DNA from: Clostridiales bacterium
GTDB taxonomy: Bacteria > Bacillota > Clostridia > Lachnospirales > WRAX01
Direction: 5' to 3'
DNA length: 34,346 nt
Assembly: GCA_031265685.1 (NCBI GenBank)
Contig: JAISCI010000125.1
Coordinates: 1 to 34,346, forward strand
The notes beneath the pieces are model-generated. The model was not told the DNA's origin. It did not search any database and was given only the letters and a program-made list of their open reading frames with translations. This document shows, piece by piece, positions 1-8,539 of the stretch. Made by a program: the position numbers and the translations under genes. Positions within the stretch are counted from its first letter, which is position 1. The number at the start of each line of letters is the position of its first letter.

Positions 1-123
1 ATATTCACTCCATATTTTGGAAACAACGTGCCGGTCGTTTCCCGTTTCTCTCGCGACGGCGCGGTTAGACATTCCGCTCTGCTTCATCCCGATTATCCGT
101 CCTTTGTCCAACGTCTGCAGCAT
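1..123 (-). mobile_element. istA: IS21-family transposase IstA, 5' end (truncated by window edge)
   Basis: Minus-strand frame from ATG at 121-123 reads MLQTLDKGRIIGMKQSGMSNRAVARETGNDRHVVSKIWSEY, an IstA-like N-terminal HTH; GGGAGGGGCAGGGAAGG lies upstream and the IS end may lie near 163 (TGTCAAAAGCGAGC). Confidence 0.7.
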
Positions 124-461
124 CCTTCCCTGCCCCTCCCGATTTGTTCGCTCGCTTTTGACACTGAGCGTCATTATATCACAAACCGCTTGTTTGCGCG
201 CGGGGTTGTATGGGTGATTTTTCAACTATATTCCCGCGCTTTTTTGGCTGGGTTTTAGTTTAGCATATACACAGTTCATCTGGTTAGTGTTTTTTGTTTG
301 ACTGGTATATTATTAAATTATAGCGTGTAGAGGAATTTCCAGTTGGCTAATAAAGGCGGCGGGTATGACGACGCGCCGCTTGGAGAGCTGTGTTTCTAAT
401 CGAAAAAACCGCCGGTAAATACAGCAATTTACGGCGGCAACGGAGCGGGGAATCCGGGAGA

Positions 462-497
462 TATAAAACACCCCAAATATATAATATTCTGGGGTGT
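462..497 (-). terminator. Rho-independent terminator downstream of the DUF4097 gene
   Basis: Minus strand: ACACCCC-AGAATATTATATATTT-GGGGTGT followed by TTTATAT, just past the stop at 512. Confidence 0.7.
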
Positions 498-511
498 CCG
501 AACATTTGTCT

Positions 512-1723
512 CTAATAAACTACACACTGCGCGTCAGAAGTTTCCAACTCGATACGCGCTTTTTTCAACGCGGTTTCGAAGTCACGCGAAAACGCTTCGG
601 CGACGTTACGAGTTCTTTGACGGAACGTCAGGCCGGGCAGACTGATGTCTACCGAACCCAGCGCCGACTTCGCCTTGACATGGTAGGACGCACGACCCGC
701 CGCCGGCAGCAACAAACTCAGTTTCTTGCTGCCGCCCTCCAGATTCCAGTAATAGTCGGCGAAACGGCTGAAATCCGACGCCGTGACGGTCATAGCGCCG
801 TTGCCCGTCACGGCGCGGAATTTTGACACGTCCACGCCCGAAACGTTTATATCCCCCGCGAAATTCTCCACGCGCGCGCTGTCGGCGGCCAAGCCGCTGA
901 TGGACGTCGGCTTACCGCCCTCCGCCTCGACGGTGATCTCCCGCGCCTCTACGCCGGAAAGCTCGACCGGCGCGTTATCGGCGAATACGCGAATCGCCCG
1001 CGTATTAAGAGTCGAAACAGAGAGCGAACCGCCCGCCGCCGAAACGTTGACATACGCAAACGCGTTTTCAGGCACGAAAGCCTCCAGCCCGACGCTGAGG
1101 AAGTCCACTTCGTTATAATCCAAGTAATATTTACCGCCGACGGACAGTATCGCAGCTTTTGCCCCGGCGCGGCGCGGCGACGCGAATATACGCGCCGTCA
1201 GCCGGTCGCCGTTATAGCCCTTTATCACGACGGGCGCGTTATACCCTCGGACGACCAGCTCGTTTGCGCCGGGGGCGATTTTACGCTCGTAAGGCTGCCC
1301 GCCGGACGAATAGACCGGTCTCGGCGTTGGAGCGGATGGTCTCGGCGGGGTCGCAGGTCTTGTAGCGGCGGGTCTTTCGCGCGGATCTTTGTATCCGATT
1401 CCCAGCCGATCCACCGCGCGTGAAACGCCGCCGGACACCCTGTCCGCGAACTCACGCGCTTTCGGCTCTATGTCCCGCGTGAATGCGTCCAGCTTCCGGC
1501 CGAAACTTTCGGCGTATCCGGCGAGGTCCGCAGCCGTGGTCTGGCGCGCGTTAGGATGGGGAGGCTCGTCGTAGGATTGGGACGAGCTTGGCGGCGAATA
1601 CGGCGGAACGGGCGATTGTTCCACGTAGGCGGGACCCGCCGCCTTCATCAGCCGCTCGGCCTCCACTGGCGTTATCTTGTTCTCTTCCAACATCTTCAAT
1701 ATTTTCATTTTATCGTTAACCAT
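512..1723 (-). CDS. DUF4097-family (adhesin-like beta-repeat) protein with SHOCT-like N-terminus
   Basis: 403-aa ORF; N-term MKILKMLEENKITPVEAERLMKA (YvlB/DUF4097 N-terminal type) and C-terminal repetitive beta-strand region (VTGNGAMTVTASDFS..). Confidence 0.7.
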   Translation of the reverse strand: MVNDKMKILKMLEENKITPVEAERLMKAAGPAYVEQSPVPPYSPPSSSQSYDEPPHPNARQTTAADLAGYAESFGRKLDAFTRDIEPKAREFADRVSGGVSRAVDRLGIGYKDPRERPAATRPATPPRPSAPTPRPVYSSGGQPYERKIAPGANELVVRGYNAPVVIKGYNGDRLTARIFASPRRAGAKAAILSVGGKYYLDYNEVDFLSVGLEAFVPENAFAYVNVSAAGGSLSVSTLNTRAIRVFADNAPVELSGVEAREITVEAEGGKPTSISGLAADSARVENFAGDINVSGVDVSKFRAVTGNGAMTVTASDFSRFADYYWNLEGGSKKLSLLLPAAGRASYHVKAKSALGSVDISLPGLTFRQRTRNVAEAFSRDFETALKKARIELETSDAQCVVY

Positions 1724-1759
1724 ATGCTAACCCCCGGGGACTTTTCAACTATATACGGC

Positions 1760-2749
1760 TCAATCCCGGCAAAGTATGACCAGCTCGACCGCAAGACGGT
1801 CGCGCATCCGCCCGGACTTTATGTCCGCATCGGCGGCGAGGCAGCGCTCGAGCGCCCGCTCGATTCCGCGCCGCGTGAAGTTCGCCGACTGCGCGATATA
1901 TTCCCGCGCCTGAAAATCCCGAAGACCCAGACGCGCCGCCACTTCCGCGCGTCCCGCCCCGCGCTCGGCCAAGCTTTTTGACAGCATTATCAGCCGGAAC
2001 TGCCGCTCGATCATGGCCAATACCCGGAGCGGCGGCTCCTTGAGCGACAGCATGTCCGCGAACATGTTAAGCGCCTTCTTCGCGTCGCCCTGCCCGATCG
2101 CCCCGACAAGCGCGAAGATCCCCGATTCAATCGACCTGACGCACACGCTTTTTATATCGTCCTCAGTGATCGGCCTATCTCCGGCGTAATCGACGAGTTT
2201 CTGAAGCTCGTTCGCCCACACGTCCATCTCGCGCGGAACATACCGAAGAAACATGTCCGCGACGCGCGGATCGAGCCGGCCGCCGCGCTTTTCGGCGAAT
2301 TTGACCGCCCACCGGGCGGCGTCAGCGTCGCCGGGCTTCTCGCAGTCGATTATCCGCCCGGTCTTGGCCAGCCGCTTGTATACGTTAAGACGCGCGTCGG
2401 CGGTCTGCTCGGCTAAGATCAGCATAGACCATTCCGGTATGGTCGGGATGTACGCCGCGAGCGCGTCGGACTCGTCCTTTCTGCCAGGAGCGAAAAAACC
2501 GCACTCGCGGCAGACTACGACGCGGCGTTCGGCAAAAAATGGCGCCGTATCCGCCGCGTCCCTGACAGCTTCGGCGCCGGCCGATTTGCCTTCGAAAACG
2601 GTTACGTTCATATCCCTGAGGGCGCCTTCGGGAGCGGCGGCAGACAGCAACCGCTTAACGCGCTCGCGGATGAGGTAGCGCTCCGCTCCTTTGAAGAGGT
2701 ACGCCCGGGCAAATTCCCCGTTTTTTATATCTTTGGCGAGAGGATCCAT
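1760..2749 (-). CDS. holA: DNA polymerase III subunit delta
   Basis: MDPLAKDIKNGEFARAYLFKGAERYLIRERVKRLL...; HolA architecture. Start placed at the internal ATG because the longer ORF runs into rnpB. Confidence 0.85.
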   Translation of the reverse strand: MDPLAKDIKNGEFARAYLFKGAERYLIRERVKRLLSAAAPEGALRDMNVTVFEGKSAGAEAVRDAADTAPFFAERRVVVCRECGFFAPGRKDESDALAAYIPTIPEWSMLILAEQTADARLNVYKRLAKTGRIIDCEKPGDADAARWAVKFAEKRGGRLDPRVADMFLRYVPREMDVWANELQKLVDYAGDRPITEDDIKSVCVRSIESGIFALVGAIGQGDAKKALNMFADMLSLKEPPLRVLAMIERQFRLIMLSKSLAERGAGRAEVAARLGLRDFQAREYIAQSANFTRRGIERALERCLAADADIKSGRMRDRLAVELVILCRD

Positions 2750-2764
2750 TGTTTTCAACCCAAT

Positions 2765-3286
2765 CTTCGGTTCCCGACCGTCGGCTTCCGGACTGTAAGC
2801 CGGGTTCTGTCTGACATAAAATGTCGCGGCGGCCATCTGTCTAGCCCTTCCGTCGCCGGAAGGGTCGCGCGATCCACCGTCGGCTTGCCGGGACGGGCAA
2901 TCCCGCGCGGACGCTGTCTCCGCGAGCCGTCTCTTGATCTTGCTTCGGGCGGGGCTTGCATTGACGCCTCCCGTCGCCGGAAGACCGGTGAGCTTTTACC
3001 TCGCCTTTTCACCCTTGCTTGAAAAATGCAGGAAAAATGCAGGAAAAATGCTAGGAAAAACGGCTGGGAAAACGCCTGAATCCGCGTTTTTCCGACCCGC
3101 GTTTTTCCGAACCGCATTTTCCCGACCAGCATTTTTCAGGAGCGGTCTTGTCTCTGTTGCGCTGTCCCTGGGGTCGCCCCCGCCGGTCGTTAACCGGCGC
3201 CCTGCCCTGTGAAGCCCGGACTTTCCTCACCCGGGAAAATCCCGGGCGCGGCCGCCCAACCGGGAGCCGACGGGCGAAAACCGAAG
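2765..3286 (-). ncRNA. rnpB: RNase P RNA (type A-like)
   Basis: Minus strand contains GAGGAAAGTCCGGGCTTCACAGGGCAGGGCGCCGG, GGACAGCGCAACAGAGA, AAGGGTGAAAAGGCGAGGTAAAAGCTCACC, AGACAGATGGCCGCC and GACAGAACCCGGCTTACAG. Ends set by P1-like pairing CTTCGGTT..CGTCGGCT / AGCCGACGG..AACCGAAG. Confidence 0.95.
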
Positions 3287-3295
3287 TAATTCAAA

Positions 3296-3321
3296 CGAAG
3301 AATGGCGCGAGCCATTCTTCG
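3296..3321 (-). terminator. Hairpin, probable rpsU terminator or rnpB leader hairpin
   Basis: Perfect 11-bp stem CGAAGAATGGC/GCCATTCTTCG with 4-nt loop, followed on the minus strand by TTTGAATT. Confidence 0.5.
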
Positions 3322-3392
3322 CCAATAGACTATACTGTTTCGGGTGAAACAGTACGACTGGTAATCGAACTGCAAAGCCGGAGGGTTAGAAA

Positions 3393-3569
3393 TCACATGA
3401 AGCGGCGTTTGCGCGCCAGTTCGGATTTCTTTTTGCGGCGCACGCTGGGCTTGTCATAATGCTCCCTTTTGCGTATCTCGCCCATGATCCCCGCCCGCTG
3501 GCACTTGCGCTTGAAGTTGCGCAAAGCGGCGTCCAAGGACTCGTTTTCTTTCAGTCTATATTCCGACAC
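3393..3569 (-). CDS. rpsU: 30S ribosomal protein S21
   Basis: GTG start; translates [67 protein letters not shown] upstream. Absent from the ORF track, apparently because it is short. Confidence 0.95.
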   Translation of the reverse strand: MSEYRLKENESLDAALRNFKRKCQRAGIMGEIRKREHYDKPSVRRKKKSELARKRRFM

Positions 3570-3670
3570 GGTCTTCCCTCCCCCCGACGGAAAAGCATAA
3601 TTACTATGCGCTTACTATTATACACAAAATCAACCGTTCAGTCAATAAATTTTTCCCATCCGCGCCGCGA

Positions 3671-5479
3671 TTATTCCGGATCCGACTCTTTTCGCCGTAT
3701 TTCGACGCACAACTCGGCCAGCTGGGCGGGATCGGCGGCGGCGGGAGCGTTTGTCAGCGGACACGACGCGTCTTTCACTTTCGGGAACGCGATGACGTCG
3801 CGGATGGCTTCGGCCCCGGCAATGAGCATGACGAGCCGATCCAGCCCGAACGCCAGGCCTCCGTGCGGCGGCGCGCCGTACCTAAACGCCGTCAGCAGAT
3901 GGCCGAAGGCTTCCTCGGCGCGTTCCGGCGTTATGCCGAGTATCTCGAACATCCGGCGCTGTATGTCCGCGCGGTGGATACGAACGCTGCCCCCGCCCAG
4001 CTCGAACCCGTTCAGCGCCAAGTCGTACGCCTTAGCTCTGACGCGCCCCGGATCGCTCCCGAGAAACGGTATATCCTCGTCCATAGGCGCCGTGAACGGA
4101 TGGTGCGTGGCGTAGAAGCGCGCGTCCTCCTCCGACCATTCGAGCAGCGGAAACTCGGTTATCCAGACGAACCGATAATCGCCCGGGCGGATCATGCCGC
4201 GCCCGCGGGCGATCTCCTGCCGGAGCGCCCCAAGCGCGTTTGTTACCACACTATATTTATCGGCACAAATAAAAATTATATCACCGGGTTCGGCGCCGAA
4301 TTTTTTTATTATCTCTCCTAACTCCTCGGGCGTGAAAAATTTGGCGATCGCAGACTTGACCTCGCCGGACGGCGTAATGGTTATCCAGGCCAAGCCTTTC
4401 GCGCGGTAATCCCGGACGAACAGGGCCAGCGCGTCGATCCGCTTGCGGGGCAGATCGGCGCAGCCCGGCGCGCGTATGCCGCGAACCGTCCCGCCCGCGT
4501 CTATCGCGGACCTAAACACCGCGAAGCCCGTCCCGCGGACGCTGTCCGTTATGTCCACCAGCTCCATGCCGAAACGCAGGTCGGGCTTATCCGAGCCGAA
4601 GCGGTCCATCGCCTCGCGGTACGTAAGGCGCGGGATCGGCAGAGGGATCTCGTATCCGAGTGTCTCCATAAATATTGTACGCATCATGCGCTCGTTTAGT
4701 GCAATAATATCTTCCTCGCCGACGAACGAAAGCTCCATATCTATCTGCGTGAACTCCGGCTGGCGGTCGGCGCGGAGATCCTCGTCGCGGAAACACCTGG
4801 CGATCTGGTAATACCGATCGGCGCCGGCTACCATGAGCAGCTGCTTGAACACCTGCGGCGACTGTGGCAGGGCGTAGAACGCCCCCGGATGGACTCGGCT
4901 CGGCACGAGATAGTCCCGCGCGCCCTCGGGGCTTGTGTTGGCGAGTATCGGCGTCTCGATCTCGAGGAATCCCTCGGCGGCCAGAAAATTCCGCGCGGAG
5001 CGAACCGCCCTGTCGCGCAGTATCAGATTTCTCATCCGATCCTCCCGGCGCAGGTCGATATAGCGGTATTTCAGGCGCGTGTCGTCCCTCACGCCCTCGT
5101 CGGCGACAGAGAACGGCGGCGTCTCGGCTTCGTTCAGTATCACTAGGTCGGATACGATTATCTCGACCTCGCCCGTTTTCATCGACGTGTTTACGTCCTT
5201 ATCCGCGCGGCGTGATACCGTCCCCGTCACCGCCACGACATACTCGCCGCGCAGGGACTCGGCTCGGGCGAACAGTTCCGGCGCGGCTTCGTCGCCGTTG
5301 ACTACGGCTTGGACAAGGCCGCTCCTGTCGCGGACGGTTATAAAAATCAGGCGCCCCAAATCCCGCCGCCGCCCTACCCATCCCATAACGACGACTTCGC
5401 GTCCGACCGATTCCGCGCCGACCTCGCCGCACATGCTCGTGCGCCTTCTCGCGCCCAACAGTTCGCCCAAAGGAACCAT
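3671..5479 (-). CDS. aspS: Aspartyl-tRNA synthetase
   Basis: 602 aa; GWVGRRRDLGRLIFITVRDRSGLVQ, class II motifs (FLEIETPIL, QSPQVFKQLLM, HHPFTAP, GLDRLVML). Confidence 0.97.
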   Translation of the reverse strand: MVPLGELLGARRRTSMCGEVGAESVGREVVVMGWVGRRRDLGRLIFITVRDRSGLVQAVVNGDEAAPELFARAESLRGEYVVAVTGTVSRRADKDVNTSMKTGEVEIIVSDLVILNEAETPPFSVADEGVRDDTRLKYRYIDLRREDRMRNLILRDRAVRSARNFLAAEGFLEIETPILANTSPEGARDYLVPSRVHPGAFYALPQSPQVFKQLLMVAGADRYYQIARCFRDEDLRADRQPEFTQIDMELSFVGEEDIIALNERMMRTIFMETLGYEIPLPIPRLTYREAMDRFGSDKPDLRFGMELVDITDSVRGTGFAVFRSAIDAGGTVRGIRAPGCADLPRKRIDALALFVRDYRAKGLAWITITPSGEVKSAIAKFFTPEELGEIIKKFGAEPGDIIFICADKYSVVTNALGALRQEIARGRGMIRPGDYRFVWITEFPLLEWSEEDARFYATHHPFTAPMDEDIPFLGSDPGRVRAKAYDLALNGFELGGGSVRIHRADIQRRMFEILGITPERAEEAFGHLLTAFRYGAPPHGGLAFGLDRLVMLIAGAEAIRDVIAFPKVKDASCPLTNAPAAADPAQLAELCVEIRRKESDPE

Positions 5480-5482
5480 CCT

Positions 5483-7408
5483 CTACAATTTTGGTATAAG
5501 CTTATAGTAATCCGACACATCGCCGTCGCCCAGACACGTCTCAATTATCCGTCTGCCCTGCGGCAGCAGATCCGGCACGAGAAACTTTGAGAGCTGCGCC
5601 TTGAAGAATTCGGCGAGCATCACCGCGCCGCGGTCGTACGCATCCCCGCCCACCTCGGGCTGAAGATGCGTCCGCAGGAACATTTTTGGGATGACGACGC
5701 CGTCTATCTTGATGGATTCCGGCGAGAAGCCCAGCAACGGGCATCGGCACGGCAGCAGGACGGCCGGGTTGAACTTGGCGCCGCCGCGCCGAGCGATGTA
5801 TTCACGCGTGGCCCACTGCCCCGCGAACCCGACTTTATACGCGCCGATATACTGGTTCGGAATAAGCAGAAAGCGCGTGGAGAGCGTGCGGAGTATCTGA
5901 GTGAGCAGCAAATTCGCCTGGTCTACCATCTTGCCCGTCGCGAACGGCCAGTAGCTGCCGACGCCCTCAGACTTCATGCCGCCCGTGTCGGTGACGGAGG
6001 GGTTGGCGTGGCCGCGCGGGCTGGCCAGCCGCCAGAGCCACGCGAGCGCCGGAGGGAGAACGTGGAACATACCCGCTATGCCATAGTTCGGATTGTCGCG
6101 CGTAGTCGGCGGCTGGCGCAGGCCAAACGAGCGCACGTCTATCTCGACGGCCTCGTCCACGTGGTTGTTGATCATACATCGCGGCACTATCAGCCGAGGG
6201 TTAGGGCAAGGCTTGCCATTCGGGCTTGTTTCCGACGGGACCTCGTCCAGAATCGGCTCCCAGATCAGGCACGTGGCGCCGGGCACGGCGTCCATATTAA
6301 TGAATACCAGCGGCTTGGGCGGGTGGATCGAGCGCTTCTCCGTCTCCGGCTCGGTGCCGTACTCAGTGATATGATCGACCCGCATGAACCAGCCTTCCTC
6401 GGCGTCCGCCACAACGAGCCGTTTCCTGCCATCCTGCAGCGACGGATGCGTCATCGCCATATCGTCCGTTATCGGGTGCAGATCGCACGAATCGTTCATC
6501 GAGAGCGCGAATTTCTCACCCGTTATGATATTTCTGCCGAGAAGCAGACGCCCGTCACCCTCGCGGTGGAACTGCTCGAGCATCTCGCTCTTGCCGCTGC
6601 CGCTCGCGCCCTCGTGCAGTATGCTCACGGTCAGCTCGTACGGCGTAACAACTTTGACGGAGCTGGCGTGCAGCGTCACCCATTTCTCCTGCTCGCCGAT
6701 GTTGAGCAGTACGCCGTATATGCCCTTTTTGGCCGACGGGCCGGGATACAGGTTGTACGAGAACACCTCGTGGTAATCAAACTGGCGGTTATGTATAACC
6801 ACCTGCTTGCCGTCAAAGTGCGTGTGCCGGAAGGGCGGCGCGACGAATACCGTCGCTTTAGGCTTGAAGAAATTGGGGACGGAGCGGCGCGGTATGAAAC
6901 CCTGGATGTCAGCGAGCGCCAGCGCGAAGAACGCCGCGTTGACCGGCGCGATGAGCAGAGACGCGTAACCCAGCCCCAGCGCTTCGTTTCCCGAATAGAA
7001 CGGCATGATTATGAGTTTCTCCTGTCCTCGCAGCCACTCGAACGTCTCCAGCCGGACAGGCTCGAACTCCCCGCCGAAACGCTGTTCGTATGTTTTCTTG
7101 TCCGTCGGCAGATCGTCCGCTATGACCATGGAATCCGGGTCGCGGCGGCGCATGTAAATATCGTCGTAGTTGCCGACGACGCCATTCTTGCAGCGCGCCA
7201 CATACGCCTCGCGCACCATCCCGCGCCCCGGCACGTCGTAGGACACGTCGAACGTCTCGTTCCCCGCTCCGCCCACAGCCAAGTCCAGCAATTCCTCGCG
7301 CGTCTGCACAATTACGACATCCGGACCCGGGCGCCGCAATATCTCCTTAACCTCGTGCGGCAGCACCATCTTCTTAAGCGCCCCAATAATTTCGGTAATA
7401 ACAATCAC
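5483..7408 (-). CDS. DUF4914-like protein with a P-loop kinase/PEPCK-like core
   Basis: 641 aa; Walker A-like HEGASGSGKSEMLEQF and downstream FINMDAVPGATCLIWEP; family recalled as DUF4914. Confidence 0.65.
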   Translation of the reverse strand: MIVITEIIGALKKMVLPHEVKEILRRPGPDVVIVQTREELLDLAVGGAGNETFDVSYDVPGRGMVREAYVARCKNGVVGNYDDIYMRRRDPDSMVIADDLPTDKKTYEQRFGGEFEPVRLETFEWLRGQEKLIIMPFYSGNEALGLGYASLLIAPVNAAFFALALADIQGFIPRRSVPNFFKPKATVFVAPPFRHTHFDGKQVVIHNRQFDYHEVFSYNLYPGPSAKKGIYGVLLNIGEQEKWVTLHASSVKVVTPYELTVSILHEGASGSGKSEMLEQFHREGDGRLLLGRNIITGEKFALSMNDSCDLHPITDDMAMTHPSLQDGRKRLVVADAEEGWFMRVDHITEYGTEPETEKRSIHPPKPLVFINMDAVPGATCLIWEPILDEVPSETSPNGKPCPNPRLIVPRCMINNHVDEAVEIDVRSFGLRQPPTTRDNPNYGIAGMFHVLPPALAWLWRLASPRGHANPSVTDTGGMKSEGVGSYWPFATGKMVDQANLLLTQILRTLSTRFLLIPNQYIGAYKVGFAGQWATREYIARRGGAKFNPAVLLPCRCPLLGFSPESIKIDGVVIPKMFLRTHLQPEVGGDAYDRGAVMLAEFFKAQLSKFLVPDLLPQGRRIIETCLGDGDVSDYYKLIPKL

Positions 7409-7462
7409 CCTCTAAATTTATGCCTTTAATCTCTATCTTTTAGCCTTTGACCTTTCTAGATT

Positions 7463-8539
7463 CTAGCTTCTAGTCTCTGACGCGCTTAAGCGCCGCGCCT
7501 GATCTGTCGTTATAAGCGTGTCGATTATCTCGTCCAGATCGCCGCCGAGTGCCGCCTCCAGCCGGTACAATGTAAGGCCTATGCGGTGGTCGGTTACGCG
7601 GCCCTGCGGGAAGTTGTACGTGCGGATACGCTCGGAGCGGTCGCCGGAACCCACTTGGCTCTTCCGCTCGGCGGATTCGCTCCCGCGGCGCTTCGCCAGT
7701 TCCAAGTCGTACAGTTTGGCGCGCAGGATTTTGAGTCCCTTTTCCTTGTTCTTAAGCTGGCTCTTTTCGTCCTGCATCGAGACGACAATCCCCGTCGGCG
7801 CGTGCGTGATCCGGACGGCGCTGTCGGTCGTGTTTACGGACTGCCCGCCGTGGCCGGACGACCGGAACACGTCCACGCGCACGTCGTTCATGTCGAGATT
7901 TACCTCGACGTCCTCGGCTTCGGGCAGGACGGCCACGGTGACGGCGCTCGTATGGACGCGCCCGTTCGACTCGGTGACGGGTACGCGCTGCACGCGGTGC
8001 ACGCCCGACTCATACTTAAGGCGGGAATAAGCGCCCTTGCCGTACACCATAAAGACGACTTCTTTTATGCCGCCGCCCTCGGTCTCGTTTGCGCTCATCA
8101 GCTCGGTCTTCCATCGCCGGCCAGCCGCGTACTGGCAGTACATGCGGTACAGCGCCGCCGCGAACAGCGCGGCCTCGTCCCCGCCCACGCCGCCGCGTAT
8201 CTCCATGACGACGTTTTTCTCGTCGTTGGGATCGACGGGCAGCAACAGAATCTTAAGCTCCGCCGCCAGCCGATCGGCTTCGCGCTTGTTCCTCGCGAAC
8301 TCGTCCTTGACCAGCTGACGGAAATCGTCGTCCAGCGTCTCGCCTAGCATGGCGCGGTTCTCGTCGCGCTCGGACTCGGCCGCTTTCAGCTCGCGGAATT
8401 TGAGCACGACAGGCTCGATCCTCGCCCGCTCCCTCATCGCCGCGCGCCAGCCGGGCTGGTCGGCGATAAGATCCGGATCGGACACGCGCGCCGACAGCTC
8501 CTCGTATTTGTTTTCCAGCTCAGCTAGTTTGTCTGTCAA
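7463..8539 (-). CDS. prfA: Peptide chain release factor 1
   Basis: 358 aa; GGQ motif in RSSGHGGQSVNTTDSAVRITH. Confidence 0.97.
   Translation of the reverse strand: MTDKLAELENKYEELSARVSDPDLIADQPGWRAAMRERARIEPVVLKFRELKAAESERDENRAMLGETLDDDFRQLVKDEFARNKREADRLAAELKILLLPVDPNDEKNVVMEIRGGVGGDEAALFAAALYRMYCQYAAGRRWKTELMSANETEGGGIKEVVFMVYGKGAYSRLKYESGVHRVQRVPVTESNGRVHTSAVTVAVLPEAEDVEVNLDMNDVRVDVFRSSGHGGQSVNTTDSAVRITHAPTGIVVSMQDEKSQLKNKEKGLKILRAKLYDLELAKRRGSESAERKSQVGSGDRSERIRTYNFPQGRVTDHRIGLTLYRLEAALGGDLDEIIDTLITTDQARRLSASETRS

Noticed and set aside
217-1755. TTTTCAACTATAT occurring near 217 and 1742
   Set aside because: Only about 13 nt, AT-rich, no further structure; could be chance.
2755-3132. 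125-aa ORF within the rnpB region
   Set aside because: Lies entirely within RNase P RNA; low-complexity from the hairpin repeats.
5666-7429. 587-aa plus-strand ORF opposite the DUF4914 gene
   Set aside because: Antisense to a convincing CDS; Arg/His-rich composition typical of GC-rich shadow ORFs.
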